64,000 bases of DNA. Origin: Shewanella olleyana (lineage in GTDB: Bacteria; Pseudomonadota; Gammaproteobacteria; Enterobacterales; Shewanellaceae). A model generated the notes under the pieces. The model ran no database searches. It saw only the letters and a list, made by a program, of their open reading frames with translations, and had not been told where the DNA came from. Location: the NCBI RefSeq assembly GCF_023283825.1, contig NZ_JAKILD010000019.1, positions 47,177-111,176 of the forward strand, given 5' to 3'. A program made the translations under genes and the position numbers. Shown here piece after piece: positions 16,831 through 25,581 of the stretch. Position 1 is the stretch's first letter, and each line of letters starts with the position of its first letter.

Positions 16831-17469
16831 CTACTTTTTAATTATGGTGATTTGGCCGCGAACTTTACCTTTTTTGGTAATGTCTGAAGACCAATCGGAA
16901 CCTGATGAGATATCCAGAGTGATCAAGTCATACTTGGGAATAGCAAATAAGACTTGCTTAGCATCGTCAGGGATGTTGTTAATCACAAAAGTGTATTCCT
17001 GAGTGTCTTTACTAAATTCAATTATTTTATGAAATGGGGTATTAATAGAGGCTAAATAGGTGCGCATTTTAGGGTGGATTTTACAACCGACCCTGACAAT
17101 ACTATTGTCTTGCCAATCGACAGTGATTTCTTTTTTGCCGCCTGGTGTCATCAAGCCGACATCAAACTTAGCAGACTGACTTAAGTCATTGGCAAAAACA
17201 TTATGCTCGACATTATCCGAGTTTTTAAATATGACTTTGTTACCTGAATTGACCACTGCCATTTTAGTGGTAAATTGTTTATCCAATTGATCTATTTCAG
17301 GACTAAATTCACTAACAGTTTGAGATGGTACGTAAGCTATCCCTACCATAGGGGGCTTTTTTATAAAGGAAATGGTACCGTTTATGCTGTCAGCGTTAAC
17401 ATAAGAACTTGACAGTAGAGTGGAGAATAACAACATGCTGAGACACGTTTTTGAAGGGGACATGCCCAT
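16831..17469 (-). CDS. Periplasmic cupredoxin-like protein
   Basis: After a signal peptide (about 1-27) the 212-residue protein has a beta-rich blue-copper domain. Candidate ligands are His89 in VEHNVF and Cys129, His132 and Met135 in GCKIHPKM, the C-x2-H-x2-M spacing of plastocyanin-like type 1 copper sites. The domain resembles the methylamine-utilisation-protein type found beside MauG-like peroxidases. The last 65 residues form an additional region I do not recognise. ATG 17469 is preceded by AAGGA at eight bases. It starts four bases after the peroxidase gene and should carry electrons to or from the haem proteins of the operon. Confidence 0.82.
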   Translation of the reverse strand: MGMSPSKTCLSMLLFSTLLSSSYVNADSINGTISFIKKPPMVGIAYVPSQTVSEFSPEIDQLDKQFTTKMAVVNSGNKVIFKNSDNVEHNVFANDLSQSAKFDVGLMTPGGKKEITVDWQDNSIVRVGCKIHPKMRTYLASINTPFHKIIEFSKDTQEYTFVINNIPDDAKQVLFAIPKYDLITLDISSGSDWSSDITKKGKVRGQITIIKK

Positions 17470-17473
17470 ATGG

Positions 17474-18559
17474 TTAATCCTTCTTTTGAATACTGGGGTC
17501 AGTCGTAAAATTGTTAGGGACAGACGGACGAGCGATAGAAATGGGTTGAGTCAATGCGGCTAAAAATGCGATTAAGTCTCTTATTTCTCCCTCTGTCAGG
17601 TTAAGTTCTTCCATCAGGTTATCTTTATTTGGGCCAGTTCCGCCGCCATCGTTGTAAAATCTAATCACTCCCTCTAAATCGGCAATAGAACCATCGTGCA
17701 TATAAGGTGCTGTCAGACTGACGTTTCTAAGCCCTGGGGTTTTAAAGCGAAAATTCATCGAGTCGTCGTTGATAACAAAACCGCGACCTTTATCTGACCT
17801 GGCTATACCTAAACTGTGATAACTGCCGTCGGTGAGATTAGCACCATCATGACATTCAACGCATTTTGCCTTGCCTTCAAATAGCTTGAGCCCACTGACA
17901 GCTTCAGTGCTTATAGCGTTAGTGTCGCCTGCTAGGTATTGATCGAATGGGGAGTTAGAAGAAATGATACTTCTCATAAATGCTGCTATGGCGAGACTTA
18001 CTAAGTGTGTATCAATATTATCTTGTTGAAATACGCGATTAAATTGTGTTTTATAAAATGGTGACAGTTCGATTCTTTCAAGCATTTGTTTCTGAGATAA
18101 ATTCATTTCTGATGGGTCAAAAACAGGCATTAGCACTTGATGTTCTAAAGAAGGCGCTCTGCCATCCCAAAATAAGGAATGAGCCCAGGCGAGATTATAC
18201 AAATGAGGAGTGTGTCTTGTGAGTGGTTTATCGTCATGGCCAATACTTAATTTGAGTCCATCCCCAAATCCATTATTTGGGTCATGGCAAGTGGCACAGG
18301 ACATTTGATTGTTAGCTGATAAGATAGGGTCAAAGAACAATATTTTACCTAACTCAACTTCCATTTGATTAGGTGCTTCGTCTTCAGGGTATTCAATGTC
18401 GTCAATATCAGGCGTGGCGAGTGGCTCTGAAAAAACAGGAGAGAACGTTAATGCTAACGCTATAAGCGCGCATGCTTTTAGCCAACTTGATGGTGAGTTG
18501 ATACCCTTAACGATTTGAACCTTGATAGCTTTATTTATAATTTGGCTCTCCAATGTCAA
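17474..18559 (-). CDS. Dihaem cytochrome c peroxidase/MauG-family protein
   Basis: The 361-residue periplasmic protein has an N-terminal export signal (hydrophobic about 28-44) and two haem c sites, CATCH at 88-92 and CVECH at 233-237. PYMHDGSI at 285-292 supplies a Met287 of the kind that ligates haem in classical bacterial peroxidases, whereas MauG has Tyr; reduction of H2O2 is therefore more likely than cofactor maturation. The N-terminal stretch before the signal is unusually long, and a later start is possible. It is the first gene of the four-gene operon. Confidence 0.88.
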   Translation of the reverse strand: MTLESQIINKAIKVQIVKGINSPSSWLKACALIALALTFSPVFSEPLATPDIDDIEYPEDEAPNQMEVELGKILFFDPILSANNQMSCATCHDPNNGFGDGLKLSIGHDDKPLTRHTPHLYNLAWAHSLFWDGRAPSLEHQVLMPVFDPSEMNLSQKQMLERIELSPFYKTQFNRVFQQDNIDTHLVSLAIAAFMRSIISSNSPFDQYLAGDTNAISTEAVSGLKLFEGKAKCVECHDGANLTDGSYHSLGIARSDKGRGFVINDDSMNFRFKTPGLRNVSLTAPYMHDGSIADLEGVIRFYNDGGGTGPNKDNLMEELNLTEGEIRDLIAFLAALTQPISIARPSVPNNFTTDPSIQKKD

Positions 18560-18806
18560 CCAACTATGTGTTCTGCTTAATCAGTTATAGAACTGTATTC
18601 CTTTACATTTATGTCTGTTTCTAGTTTTAGAATACATAATTAATTTTATTCTAGTTCAAAATAATTATTTCGTGTGAAATTGATTTGATTTTGTTTATCT
18701 AAATTTTTGATATTCTAAAAGTGCTTGAGGAAGGAGTTATATTGAACGAATAAATCTAGCAGCTGGTGAATTTCATCCACCTTATATATAAAGTATGCGG
18801 GCAAGG

Positions 18807-20066
18807 TTATGGGTTAACGCTTGGCTGTGTTCGCTGAAACAATAAACAAACCATAACCAAGATTACCGATACCAACATCATAGCGGAAAAGGGCACAGCG
18901 GTTCCGGTGTAAAAGAAAGCCAATAATGGACCAGCTAACGAGCCAAAACCAAATCTAAGTGTTCCTATGACGGCAGTTGCCGTCCCTGTCTCTTTTTTAA
19001 ATTTCATTAAAACAATCGCATCAGCATTCACTGACATTATCCCAAGACAACCCATTAATGGGATAAGCATCGCCACCGTGTAATGGTAACTGAGGTCGAT
19101 TAGGTTGACGATAATCAATCCGGTTGCAGACAAGGTCGCAAAAACAGTTGCCACAAATAACATTCTGTTTGAACCGTAACGACCGACAATTCTTGAATTG
19201 ACGATATTTGCCAACATTAATGCGCCGACATTGGTACTAAATAATATGGCAAATAGTGACTTATCAAGATTGAATACTTCCATATAAATGAAAGGTGATG
19301 CAGTGAGATAACAGAAAAATGCAAACGAAGTTAACACGCCGCAAGTGATATTAACTTTGACCCCTTGGCGACTTAAGACTGTTTTATATGACTTTAAAAA
19401 TGACTGAGTGCTACGTGAGTCTTTTGCTTTGTCACTTGGCATTTTAAGTTTAAACAGCACAATCATTAATAGCACAATGGCATAGCAGCTTTGACTTATA
19501 AAAATTAATGGCCATTCGCCAAATTCTAAAATCAAGCTGCCTAACGTTGGGGCGAGTAACGGCGCCAACATCATAATTAAACTCACATATGACATGCCTT
19601 TAGCTGTGTTCTCACCGTATACCTCTTTGATATAACCAGGCACAACAACCGTTGCTGCAGCGCCGATAAATGCTTGAACAAATCGAAGTGCAAGAAACAC
19701 TTCTATACTGCTACTAAAAGAGATAAATAAGCTAATAAGAGTAAAACCGCTCAAACCAAAAATGACTAATGGTCTACGTCCGAATCGATCTGCTAGTGGA
19801 CCAAAAGTCAGCATACCTAATGCGTAGCCTGCTAAATAAATACTTAATGACTGCTGCACTGTGGTGACATGAGCATCATAAGTTAATGCAATAGCCGACA
19901 TTGCAGGCAAGTACATATCAATTGCTAATGGCGTGATAGCAACAATGGCAGCCAGCATCGGAATTAACATGGCAAGATTTGGAGAGTTTTGTGCCGTAGC
20001 ACCAGAATGAGTGTTAGAAGACGGGCTCACACTTACCTCAGTTATAGAAAAGAATGCAGAGAACAA
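18807..20066 (-). CDS. Bcr/CflA-family drug:proton antiporter (MFS)
   Basis: The 419-residue protein has 12 predicted membrane helices and should sit in the inner membrane. ITPLAIDMYLPAM in helix 1 and GPLADRFGRRPL between helices 2 and 3 are hallmarks of the Bcr/CflA subfamily of major-facilitator exporters (bicyclomycin, chloramphenicol and similar compounds). A cytoplasmic tail of about 30 residues precedes helix 1, and a later start is possible. It is a single gene, divergent from the large lipoprotein gene at 20288. The physiological substrate cannot be deduced. Confidence 0.88.
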   Translation of the reverse strand: MFSAFFSITEVSVSPSSNTHSGATAQNSPNLAMLIPMLAAIVAITPLAIDMYLPAMSAIALTYDAHVTTVQQSLSIYLAGYALGMLTFGPLADRFGRRPLVIFGLSGFTLISLFISFSSSIEVFLALRFVQAFIGAAATVVVPGYIKEVYGENTAKGMSYVSLIMMLAPLLAPTLGSLILEFGEWPLIFISQSCYAIVLLMIVLFKLKMPSDKAKDSRSTQSFLKSYKTVLSRQGVKVNITCGVLTSFAFFCYLTASPFIYMEVFNLDKSLFAILFSTNVGALMLANIVNSRIVGRYGSNRMLFVATVFATLSATGLIIVNLIDLSYHYTVAMLIPLMGCLGIMSVNADAIVLMKFKKETGTATAVIGTLRFGFGSLAGPLLAFFYTGTAVPFSAMMLVSVILVMVCLLFQRTQPSVNP

Positions 20067-20287
20067 GGAAAGGAACTTAAGAATATTCCATAAAAGATTT
20101 TAACATGTTTACAGCTCACAAAAGGGAATCAATGAAATAAAACTTGTATCAAAATCTTTACTTAAATGATTGAAAAAGAATGTAGCAATAGTTTAACAAT
20201 AGCTTAATAAGAGTGTCGCTTGACTGTCATTGAACTTGGTTAGCTTACTTGAAATTTTTATAACAAGTACGCAACAGGATAATGATA

Positions 20288-22177
20288 ATGAAAACCAAAC
20301 TTTTACCACTAGCAGCTGTAGTTTCGATGATGTTTTTGGCTGGCTGTGATGGCGATGATGGAACTGATGGTGTGAATGGCGTCGACGGTATTAACGGCTC
20401 AAATGGCCTTACTTCTCTGCTTGCAACGAGTACGTTAGCGTCAGGTCATGCCATGTGTCCTTTTGGTGGTAAGCAAATCGATACCGGAATCGATGCTAAT
20501 AGTAATGGTGTTCTTGATGCTGACGAGATTATTAGTGACCAAGCACAAGTTATCTGTAATACCTCACAAGGTGCATTATCTTTAGGGTTAGTTGGTCGTT
20601 ATGAATCTGGTATCTTTGGTAAAAGTGCTGCAGAGATTGTCGATTATCATGCCGCTAGTCACCTCGCATATGTCGTCAACGCGCAAAGTGGTATGGTCGA
20701 TGCGATTGACTTATCGACTCTGAGTACTGAATCCGCTGAAGATGCTGAGTCCAGTACTCTCAATAACCTGAGTAAGGCATTTAGTTTAGATGTAGCAACA
20801 GATGCTGAAATGTCAGGTTTAGGCAGCGTTAATAGTATTAGTATTTTTGATAACCTTTTAGCTGCAGCCGTTGAGCGTGAAGATGATGCAGGGAATGCAA
20901 CTCAAGGTAATGGCATTATCGCTTTTTACCAACTTTCTGAGTCTGAAGCGCCAAGTTTCATTAAAGCGGTCACAGTTGGTGCTCTGCCTGATAATGTTGT
21001 CTTTACTCATGATGGTGCCAAAGTCATTGTTGCCAATGAAGGCGAACCAAATTCTTCTTACACTGTTGATCCTGAAGGGACTGTTGCAGTGATCAATATC
21101 CTTGATAGCATGCCAGCAGATACTGCGACCTTAATTACCTTTAACGAGTTTGATGCGGGTAATGCACGCCATGATGAGCTAAGTGATTTAATTAAGTTAA
21201 ACGGACCTGGCGCATCGGTATCACAGGATTTAGAACCTGAATATGTTGCGGTATCTAAAGATAATCAATTTGCCTACGTTAGTTTGCAAGAAAACAATGC
21301 TATTGCAGTGATCAACCTTGAAGATAACTCGGTTGAAAGCATCAATGGGCTTGGACTTAAAGATTATGGAAAAGCAGGTAACGAAATTGATGCCAGCGAC
21401 AAAGATGATGCGATTAATATTGCGGCTTACGAAGGCGTTTATGGTATGTATCAACCCGATACTATCGCCAGCTATCAGTGGCATGGTCAAGATTTCATTG
21501 TGACGGCTAACGAAGGTGACGCTAGAGATTATGATGGTTTTTCTGAAGAAGAACGTGCTGAAGATTTAATTTTAGACCCAAATCATCCTCAAATTTTAGC
21601 TGCTCAAGATAAAACTCAACTTGGTCGTTTGAAAATCACTACCAGTATGGGTGATGAAGATGGCGACGGCGATATGGATAAAATCGTCTCCTATGGAGCT
21701 CGTTCATTCTCTATCTGGAGCCATGACGGCCAACAAGTATTCGATAGTGGCAGTCAATTTGAACGTATTACAGCTGTGATTTTAGGCGATAACTTCAATA
21801 ATCATAATGAAGAAAGCAAAGGCGACAGCCGCAGTGATGATAAAGGTCCTGAGCCAGAAGCACTTGCTATTGGCGAAATTGGTGACAAAAAATATGCCTT
21901 TATTGGTTTAGAGAGAACGGGCGGTTTTATGGTTTATGATATTACTAACCCTTTCAACGTCAGTTTTATTGATTATGTGATTAACCGTGATTTCGACATC
22001 GATTTTGAAATTGATGGAGATGATATTACCGGTCAACCAGAGTTAGCTGGCGATCTTGGGCCAGAAGGTATGAAGTTTATCAGCGCAGAGTCAAACCCTA
22101 CAGGCATGCCATTATTAGTGATTGGTAACGAAGTGAGTGGGACAACGAGTGTGTACCAACTGACTTTTAATCAATAA
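20288..22177 (+). CDS. Choice-of-anchor-I family lipoprotein with collagen-like spacer
   Basis: The 629-residue product has a lipoprotein signal with lipobox LAGC. A short collagen-like Gly-X-Y stretch (DGTDGVNGVDGINGSNG) and an EF-hand-like IDANSNGVLDADE segment follow. The rest resembles the choice-of-anchor-I beta-propeller family: VANEGEPNSSY, EPEYVAVSKDNQFAYVSLQ, VTANEGDARDY and EGMKFISAE occur in order. It is probably a surface-exposed propeller; phosphatase- or phytase-like activity has been suggested for relatives but cannot be shown here. ATG 20288 is preferred over 20282 because of its spacing from CAGGA. The protein is very acidic, typical of marine secreted proteins. Confidence 0.82.
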   Translation: MKTKLLPLAAVVSMMFLAGCDGDDGTDGVNGVDGINGSNGLTSLLATSTLASGHAMCPFGGKQIDTGIDANSNGVLDADEIISDQAQVICNTSQGALSLGLVGRYESGIFGKSAAEIVDYHAASHLAYVVNAQSGMVDAIDLSTLSTESAEDAESSTLNNLSKAFSLDVATDAEMSGLGSVNSISIFDNLLAAAVEREDDAGNATQGNGIIAFYQLSESEAPSFIKAVTVGALPDNVVFTHDGAKVIVANEGEPNSSYTVDPEGTVAVINILDSMPADTATLITFNEFDAGNARHDELSDLIKLNGPGASVSQDLEPEYVAVSKDNQFAYVSLQENNAIAVINLEDNSVESINGLGLKDYGKAGNEIDASDKDDAINIAAYEGVYGMYQPDTIASYQWHGQDFIVTANEGDARDYDGFSEEERAEDLILDPNHPQILAAQDKTQLGRLKITTSMGDEDGDGDMDKIVSYGARSFSIWSHDGQQVFDSGSQFERITAVILGDNFNNHNEESKGDSRSDDKGPEPEALAIGEIGDKKYAFIGLERTGGFMVYDITNPFNVSFIDYVINRDFDIDFEIDGDDITGQPELAGDLGPEGMKFISAESNPTGMPLLVIGNEVSGTTSVYQLTFNQ

Positions 22178-22566
22178 CGCTAGCGTTAAATGCTGACGGC
22201 ATAGCGAGAATTAAACGGGTTGCTAAATTTATAGGGTATTTAGTCATCTGGTCATCTCGTTATCGTTAAACCGTCATATATACACGGTTTACTAGTATCG
22301 TTAGTTGCAGCTCCCAACTGCATATTGACGTAATATACTCAACGACAGCTTTTGCTGTGCAAAGCCAATATTGAAAAATATTGGCTTTTTATTTGGTTAA
22401 ATTTTAAAGGCAAGATGGACTGATATAAGCACAGTGATAATTGAACTATCTTCAGAAGCTACTAATACAGTTATTGTTTTTCAGAATAAAAAGGTGATTT
22501 TATTCTGCTCTAGATCATGTATTCTGTCTTTATGTGAGCAAGTTAACGACTTAATTGGAGAAGTAA
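22178..22566 (+). other. Long 3' region with terminator and promoter area
   Basis: Between the lipoprotein gene and the GNAT gene the first 216 bases are transcribed 3' region up to the terminator at 22361. They hold an inverted repeat AACGCTAGCGTT just after the stop and AAACCGT/ACGGTTT near 22266-22290. A 3'-derived small RNA is conceivable but unproven. The remaining bases should hold the GNAT promoter. Confidence 0.5.
22361..22393 (+). terminator. Strong intrinsic terminator
   Basis: A perfect 12-pair stem AAAGCCAATATT/AATATTGGCTTT with loop GAAA is followed by a T run. Confidence 0.92.
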
Positions 22567-23205
22567 ATGGCAGAAGTGAACAGTGACACTTGTTTAACAG
22601 GTGAACATGTCATTTTAGAGCCGCTGACACTTGAGCACGTGGCAGCATTAAGCTTGGCAGCATCAGATGGTAATTTATGGGAACTGTGGTTTACCACTGT
22701 GCCGCACCCTGATGATATGAAAGCGTATGTCGAAAAAGCCTTGGCTCAGGAAAGTCGAGGTGAAGCCTTAGCTTTTGTTGTGCGTGAAAAGACCTCAGGC
22801 GAGATTATTGGTTGTACTCGTATTTGTCATTGGGATCAACCTAACAGACGTTTAGAGATTGGCTATACATGGTATGCGAAAAGGGCGCAACGAACCGCTG
22901 TAAACACCGAAACAAAATTATTAATACTTGAATATGCTTTTGGCACCTTAGATGTGATGGCGGTAGAGTTTAGAACCCATTGGCATAATCAAGCTTCAAG
23001 ACAAGCAATCATGCGTTTAGGCGCCAAACAAGATGGCGTATTAAGAAACCATAAATTACTTAAAGATGGCACTGTAAGAGACACTGTGGTGTATTCCATT
23101 ATTGACACTGAATGGACCACAGTGAAAAAGCATTTAAAACATCGCTTAGATTATTATCAGCAGCAAAATACGACGGCCATCTTACATGCCGAAATTAATT
23201 ACTAA
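22567..23205 (+). CDS. GNAT acetyltransferase of the RimJ/RimL type
   Basis: The 212-residue cytosolic protein has the Acetyltransf_3 layout: LTGEHVILEPLTLEHVAAL at the start, IIGCTRICHWDQPNRRLEIGYTWY in the core, and FRTHWHNQASRQAIMRLGAKQDG carrying the acetyl-CoA loop and the NxxS-type helix. Relatives acetylate the alpha-amino group of ribosomal proteins or small amines. The substrate here is not known. The ribosome-binding site GGAGAAGTAA precedes ATG 22567. It seems monocistronic. Confidence 0.85.
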   Translation: MAEVNSDTCLTGEHVILEPLTLEHVAALSLAASDGNLWELWFTTVPHPDDMKAYVEKALAQESRGEALAFVVREKTSGEIIGCTRICHWDQPNRRLEIGYTWYAKRAQRTAVNTETKLLILEYAFGTLDVMAVEFRTHWHNQASRQAIMRLGAKQDGVLRNHKLLKDGTVRDTVVYSIIDTEWTTVKKHLKHRLDYYQQQNTTAILHAEINY

Positions 23206-23279
23206 ATCATTAAGCATGATGGTTTAGATATTTAGCTTTTAGCTAAGTATAAAATGATAAAAACAATCAAGGATATTTC

Positions 23280-23687
23280 ATGTTAAACAAAGGATTTAAA
23301 TTAGCCGCAACAGTCGTTTTGCTAACAGCTTCCACGACTAGTTTTGCCCAAGACAAAGCAGAAGAAGCTTTTAGTAACGAGCTGGTGCAGTGCGCTGCGT
23401 ATTATGAAATTGCATCTGGCGTGATCATGGGAATGGATGCGCCTCAAATGCAAGCCGTGGGTGGAAGACTTAAAGACTCAGGGCTTGAAGCTGAAAAGCT
23501 AGCGGGTCAGTACATGGCTGCTGACGAAGTAGAAGCCGCTGTAGCGACGGCGAAAGAGCAACAAATTGCTAGTTTAGGCGGTTCTAGTGGATTAGGCCCA
23601 TTAATGGGTAAGTATAAAGATTTGTGTAAAAAGGTTGTGCTTGACCCTAAATCTCGTCTTGAGTATTGGGCAATGGTGACGATGTAG
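23280..23687 (+). CDS. Hypothetical periplasmic protein (135 aa)
   Basis: A Sec signal peptide ends at about residue 23 (TSFA, then QDKAEEAF), so the mature 112-residue protein is periplasmic. It is helical and has two Cys residues (VQCAAYYE and KDLCKK) that probably form a disulfide. I recognise no named family. AAGGATATTTC precedes the ATG. It is separated from the GNAT gene by 74 bases without a terminator and may be in the same transcript. Confidence 0.75.
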   Translation: MLNKGFKLAATVVLLTASTTSFAQDKAEEAFSNELVQCAAYYEIASGVIMGMDAPQMQAVGGRLKDSGLEAEKLAGQYMAADEVEAAVATAKEQQIASLGGSSGLGPLMGKYKDLCKKVVLDPKSRLEYWAMVTM

Positions 23688-23864
23688 TGTGTAAGGTTTA
23701 AGCTAGAGTGTTGAGGGTTTATCTACCTATTTAAAATATAACTTGTTGATGATATTAGTAATGTTGGCGGCATTATTGTCAGCAAGTTTTATTTTAGTCC
23801 TAATTCAAACACTATTTTTTAGAACGTTTAATCCAAATTTTTGATTTAGCATTTAGCGTAAACC

Positions 23865-24623
23865 TCAAATATCGACATTATATTTGCTGGCTATTCTTTT
23901 TAATCTTCCTGAACGTCTTATTTCCTCAAACCATTGTTTAACATCACTGGCTGAGATAATAGCATCCGGCTTAATCAAAATACTGTGGGAATAAGATTGA
24001 TCTAATCTGTCGGATATTAATAGTTGCGATCGCGCTTCAGGGTGTGTTTGCAGGTAGTGCATTAGGTATGAATATGTCACAGGTGCGATATCAGCTCGCC
24101 CTTTAATGACACTTTCAATCGATGCTTTATTAGTATGCACAAACTGAACATTGAAATTATTAGCAAGTTCATTGTCATCGGTATTCCAATCAGCAAATTG
24201 GTAGTGATAACCACTAACAAGACTCAGTGATTTCCCCGCGAACGATGAGAAGTAACGTTGATTTTTATTACTTCCCCTAAGGGTGATAAATACTTCACCA
24301 TCTTTGATATCAAGTGGAATAAAAGTGGTATCAAAATTCTGCCAGCCCCATACTGGGCTCTCAAAAATCATCATATCAAAACGACCAATTTTATAAGCTT
24401 GATAGCGGTTGCCTATACTCGTGTTAACGAACTGGAAATTGACTTCTGACTGCAGTTCGTTAAATGCTGCGATTAAATCAATAGTAAAACCTTGGAACAT
24501 TCCCCCTTCGGTAACATTCACATATGGCGCAAATAAATAACCTCCGACATTAACGACAGGTTTAGCTTGTACGGGATTGATTAACATTATGAGTGCGGCA
24601 ATAGCAGAAAGAATTTTGTTCAT
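23865..24623 (-). CDS. Periplasmic solute-binding protein, family 3-like
   Basis: The 252-residue product has a signal peptide (MNKILSAIAALIMLINPVQA) and a two-lobe binding-protein fold. GGYLFAPYVN...FQGFTIDLIAAFNEL and RFDMMIFESP in the first lobe, and ASIESVIKGRADIAPVTYSY in the hinge, match the amino-acid-binding SBP_bac_3 family. ATG 24623 is chosen because it gives a correct signal peptide; a longer frame adds 15 residues ahead of it. No transporter membrane genes are nearby, so it may be an orphan binding or sensory protein. Confidence 0.8.
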   Translation of the reverse strand: MNKILSAIAALIMLINPVQAKPVVNVGGYLFAPYVNVTEGGMFQGFTIDLIAAFNELQSEVNFQFVNTSIGNRYQAYKIGRFDMMIFESPVWGWQNFDTTFIPLDIKDGEVFITLRGSNKNQRYFSSFAGKSLSLVSGYHYQFADWNTDDNELANNFNVQFVHTNKASIESVIKGRADIAPVTYSYLMHYLQTHPEARSQLLISDRLDQSYSHSILIKPDAIISASDVKQWFEEIRRSGRLKRIASKYNVDI

Positions 24624-25019
24624 ATGCTCAAAGTAAGAAAGGTAAATGGCAAAAATGACACCAGACAAATAATTGACTAGTGTTAAAAATGTAACACTTT
24701 TGAATGAGTAAAAGAATACCCGTTTATGAAATAAGGTTATTGAATTATGACTATAATTTTTAATAGATTCAGAATTCGCCGTTTAAAACTAAAGCTAGAT
24801 GTGTTGGAGGTTACGGTGCAGTTGGCAGGTTCTATGTTAAGGCAAAATTGATACAGAGATAAATTAGAGTAGGGCTAGTAACTGACGAAATGAGCATGTA
24901 ATAAATTGAAAGTTATTTTCTGAAGGTTACAAATGTAAATGATGCCAGTCAGCTTTTTGCTTAAAAAAATTATAGCCCATTAACTGCTGGCATTTACATT
25001 GTAAGTTGAGGATGGGTGT
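24624..25019. other. Intergenic region with two inverted repeats
   Basis: AGTGTTA/TAACACT (24679-24698) lies in the promoter area of the solute-binding-protein gene and could be an operator. A larger imperfect inverted repeat is at 24932-25000: an AATGTAAAT-gat-GCCAG arm matches CTGGCATTTACATT. It lies just after the ydbL stop and may end that operon. No coding frame is supported. Confidence 0.55.
24932..25000. repeat. Long imperfect inverted repeat downstream of ydbL
   Basis: The left arm 24932-24947 and right arm 24987-25000 pair over 14 bases, with a three-base GAT bulge in the left arm and a loop of about 39 bases. Each arm also contains a small palindrome (TTACA-AA-TGTAA and TTACA-T-TGTAA). 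It may be a long terminator hairpin of the ydbH operon or a remnant of a small mobile repeat. Confidence 0.6.
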
Positions 25020-25340
25020 TTATTTTTGTTGCCATTTACCAGCAGAGTTTTGAATGAAATGATTTTTGTCAGCAGCTGCAATGGCTTTTTTGGCGGCTCT
25101 ATTGGCAACATCGGATGTCGACAGTTTATTTTTTTTAGCTATTTTTTGATAATGCTGTTTTCGTTTCGCATTAACCTCAGTCATAAGTTGTTTAGCTTCA
25201 GTATTATTGACGACTAAGCCGAGATATCCATTGGTTTGCTCGCCAACTAAACCCTGTGATTTGGCTTGCTGCAATGTTAATGCATAAGCATTAACCGATA
25301 CTAATAGCCCAGTTAATAAGGCAATGATTGCTAGCTTCAT
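25020..25340 (-). CDS. ydbL: YdbL-family periplasmic protein (DUF1318)
   Basis: The 106-residue protein has a signal peptide ending at about residue 20 (VNAYA) and a helical domain starting LTLQQAKSQGLVGEQTNGYLGLV, characteristic of DUF1318/YdbL. In E. coli ydbL is encoded with ydbH and ynbE, where YdbL affects the YdbH-YnbE pair that moves phospholipids between the two membranes. The same order is kept here, with 17 bases after ynbE. It is the last gene of the operon, ahead of a large inverted repeat. Confidence 0.88.
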   Translation of the reverse strand: MKLAIIALLTGLLVSVNAYALTLQQAKSQGLVGEQTNGYLGLVVNNTEAKQLMTEVNAKRKQHYQKIAKKNKLSTSDVANRAAKKAIAAADKNHFIQNSAGKWQQK

Positions 25341-25357
25341 AATGTGATCCCTATTAA

Positions 25358-25555
25358 TTAAAATAACTCTTCATCTTCTAGTAAAATATCCAGTTCTTTA
25401 TCGATTTTAATAATGATTTCATGCTCGATTTTAACATTGAGATTTATCTCAATGGGCTTATCAGGCGGGGCAATTTTTACCGTTGGCGAACAGGCAGTGA
25501 TGAGCAAACTACCTGAACACAATAGTAATAAGTTATATATCGAATGAATTTTCAC
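25358..25555 (-). CDS. ynbE: YnbE-family outer-membrane lipoprotein
   Basis: This 65-residue lipoprotein has lipobox ITAC with acceptor Cys22. Its mature part (PTVKIAPPDKPIEINLNVKI) is the YnbE signature, followed by an acidic tail. YnbE is anchored in the outer membrane and pairs by beta-strand addition with the C-terminus of the AsmA-like protein YdbH, completing a lipid bridge across the periplasm. It lies 26 bases after ydbH, in the order conserved in E. coli. Confidence 0.9.
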   Translation of the reverse strand: MKIHSIYNLLLLCSGSLLITACSPTVKIAPPDKPIEINLNVKIEHEIIIKIDKELDILLEDEELF

Positions 25556-25581
25556 TGAGTTGTCCTTTTACTTCTCGAAAT

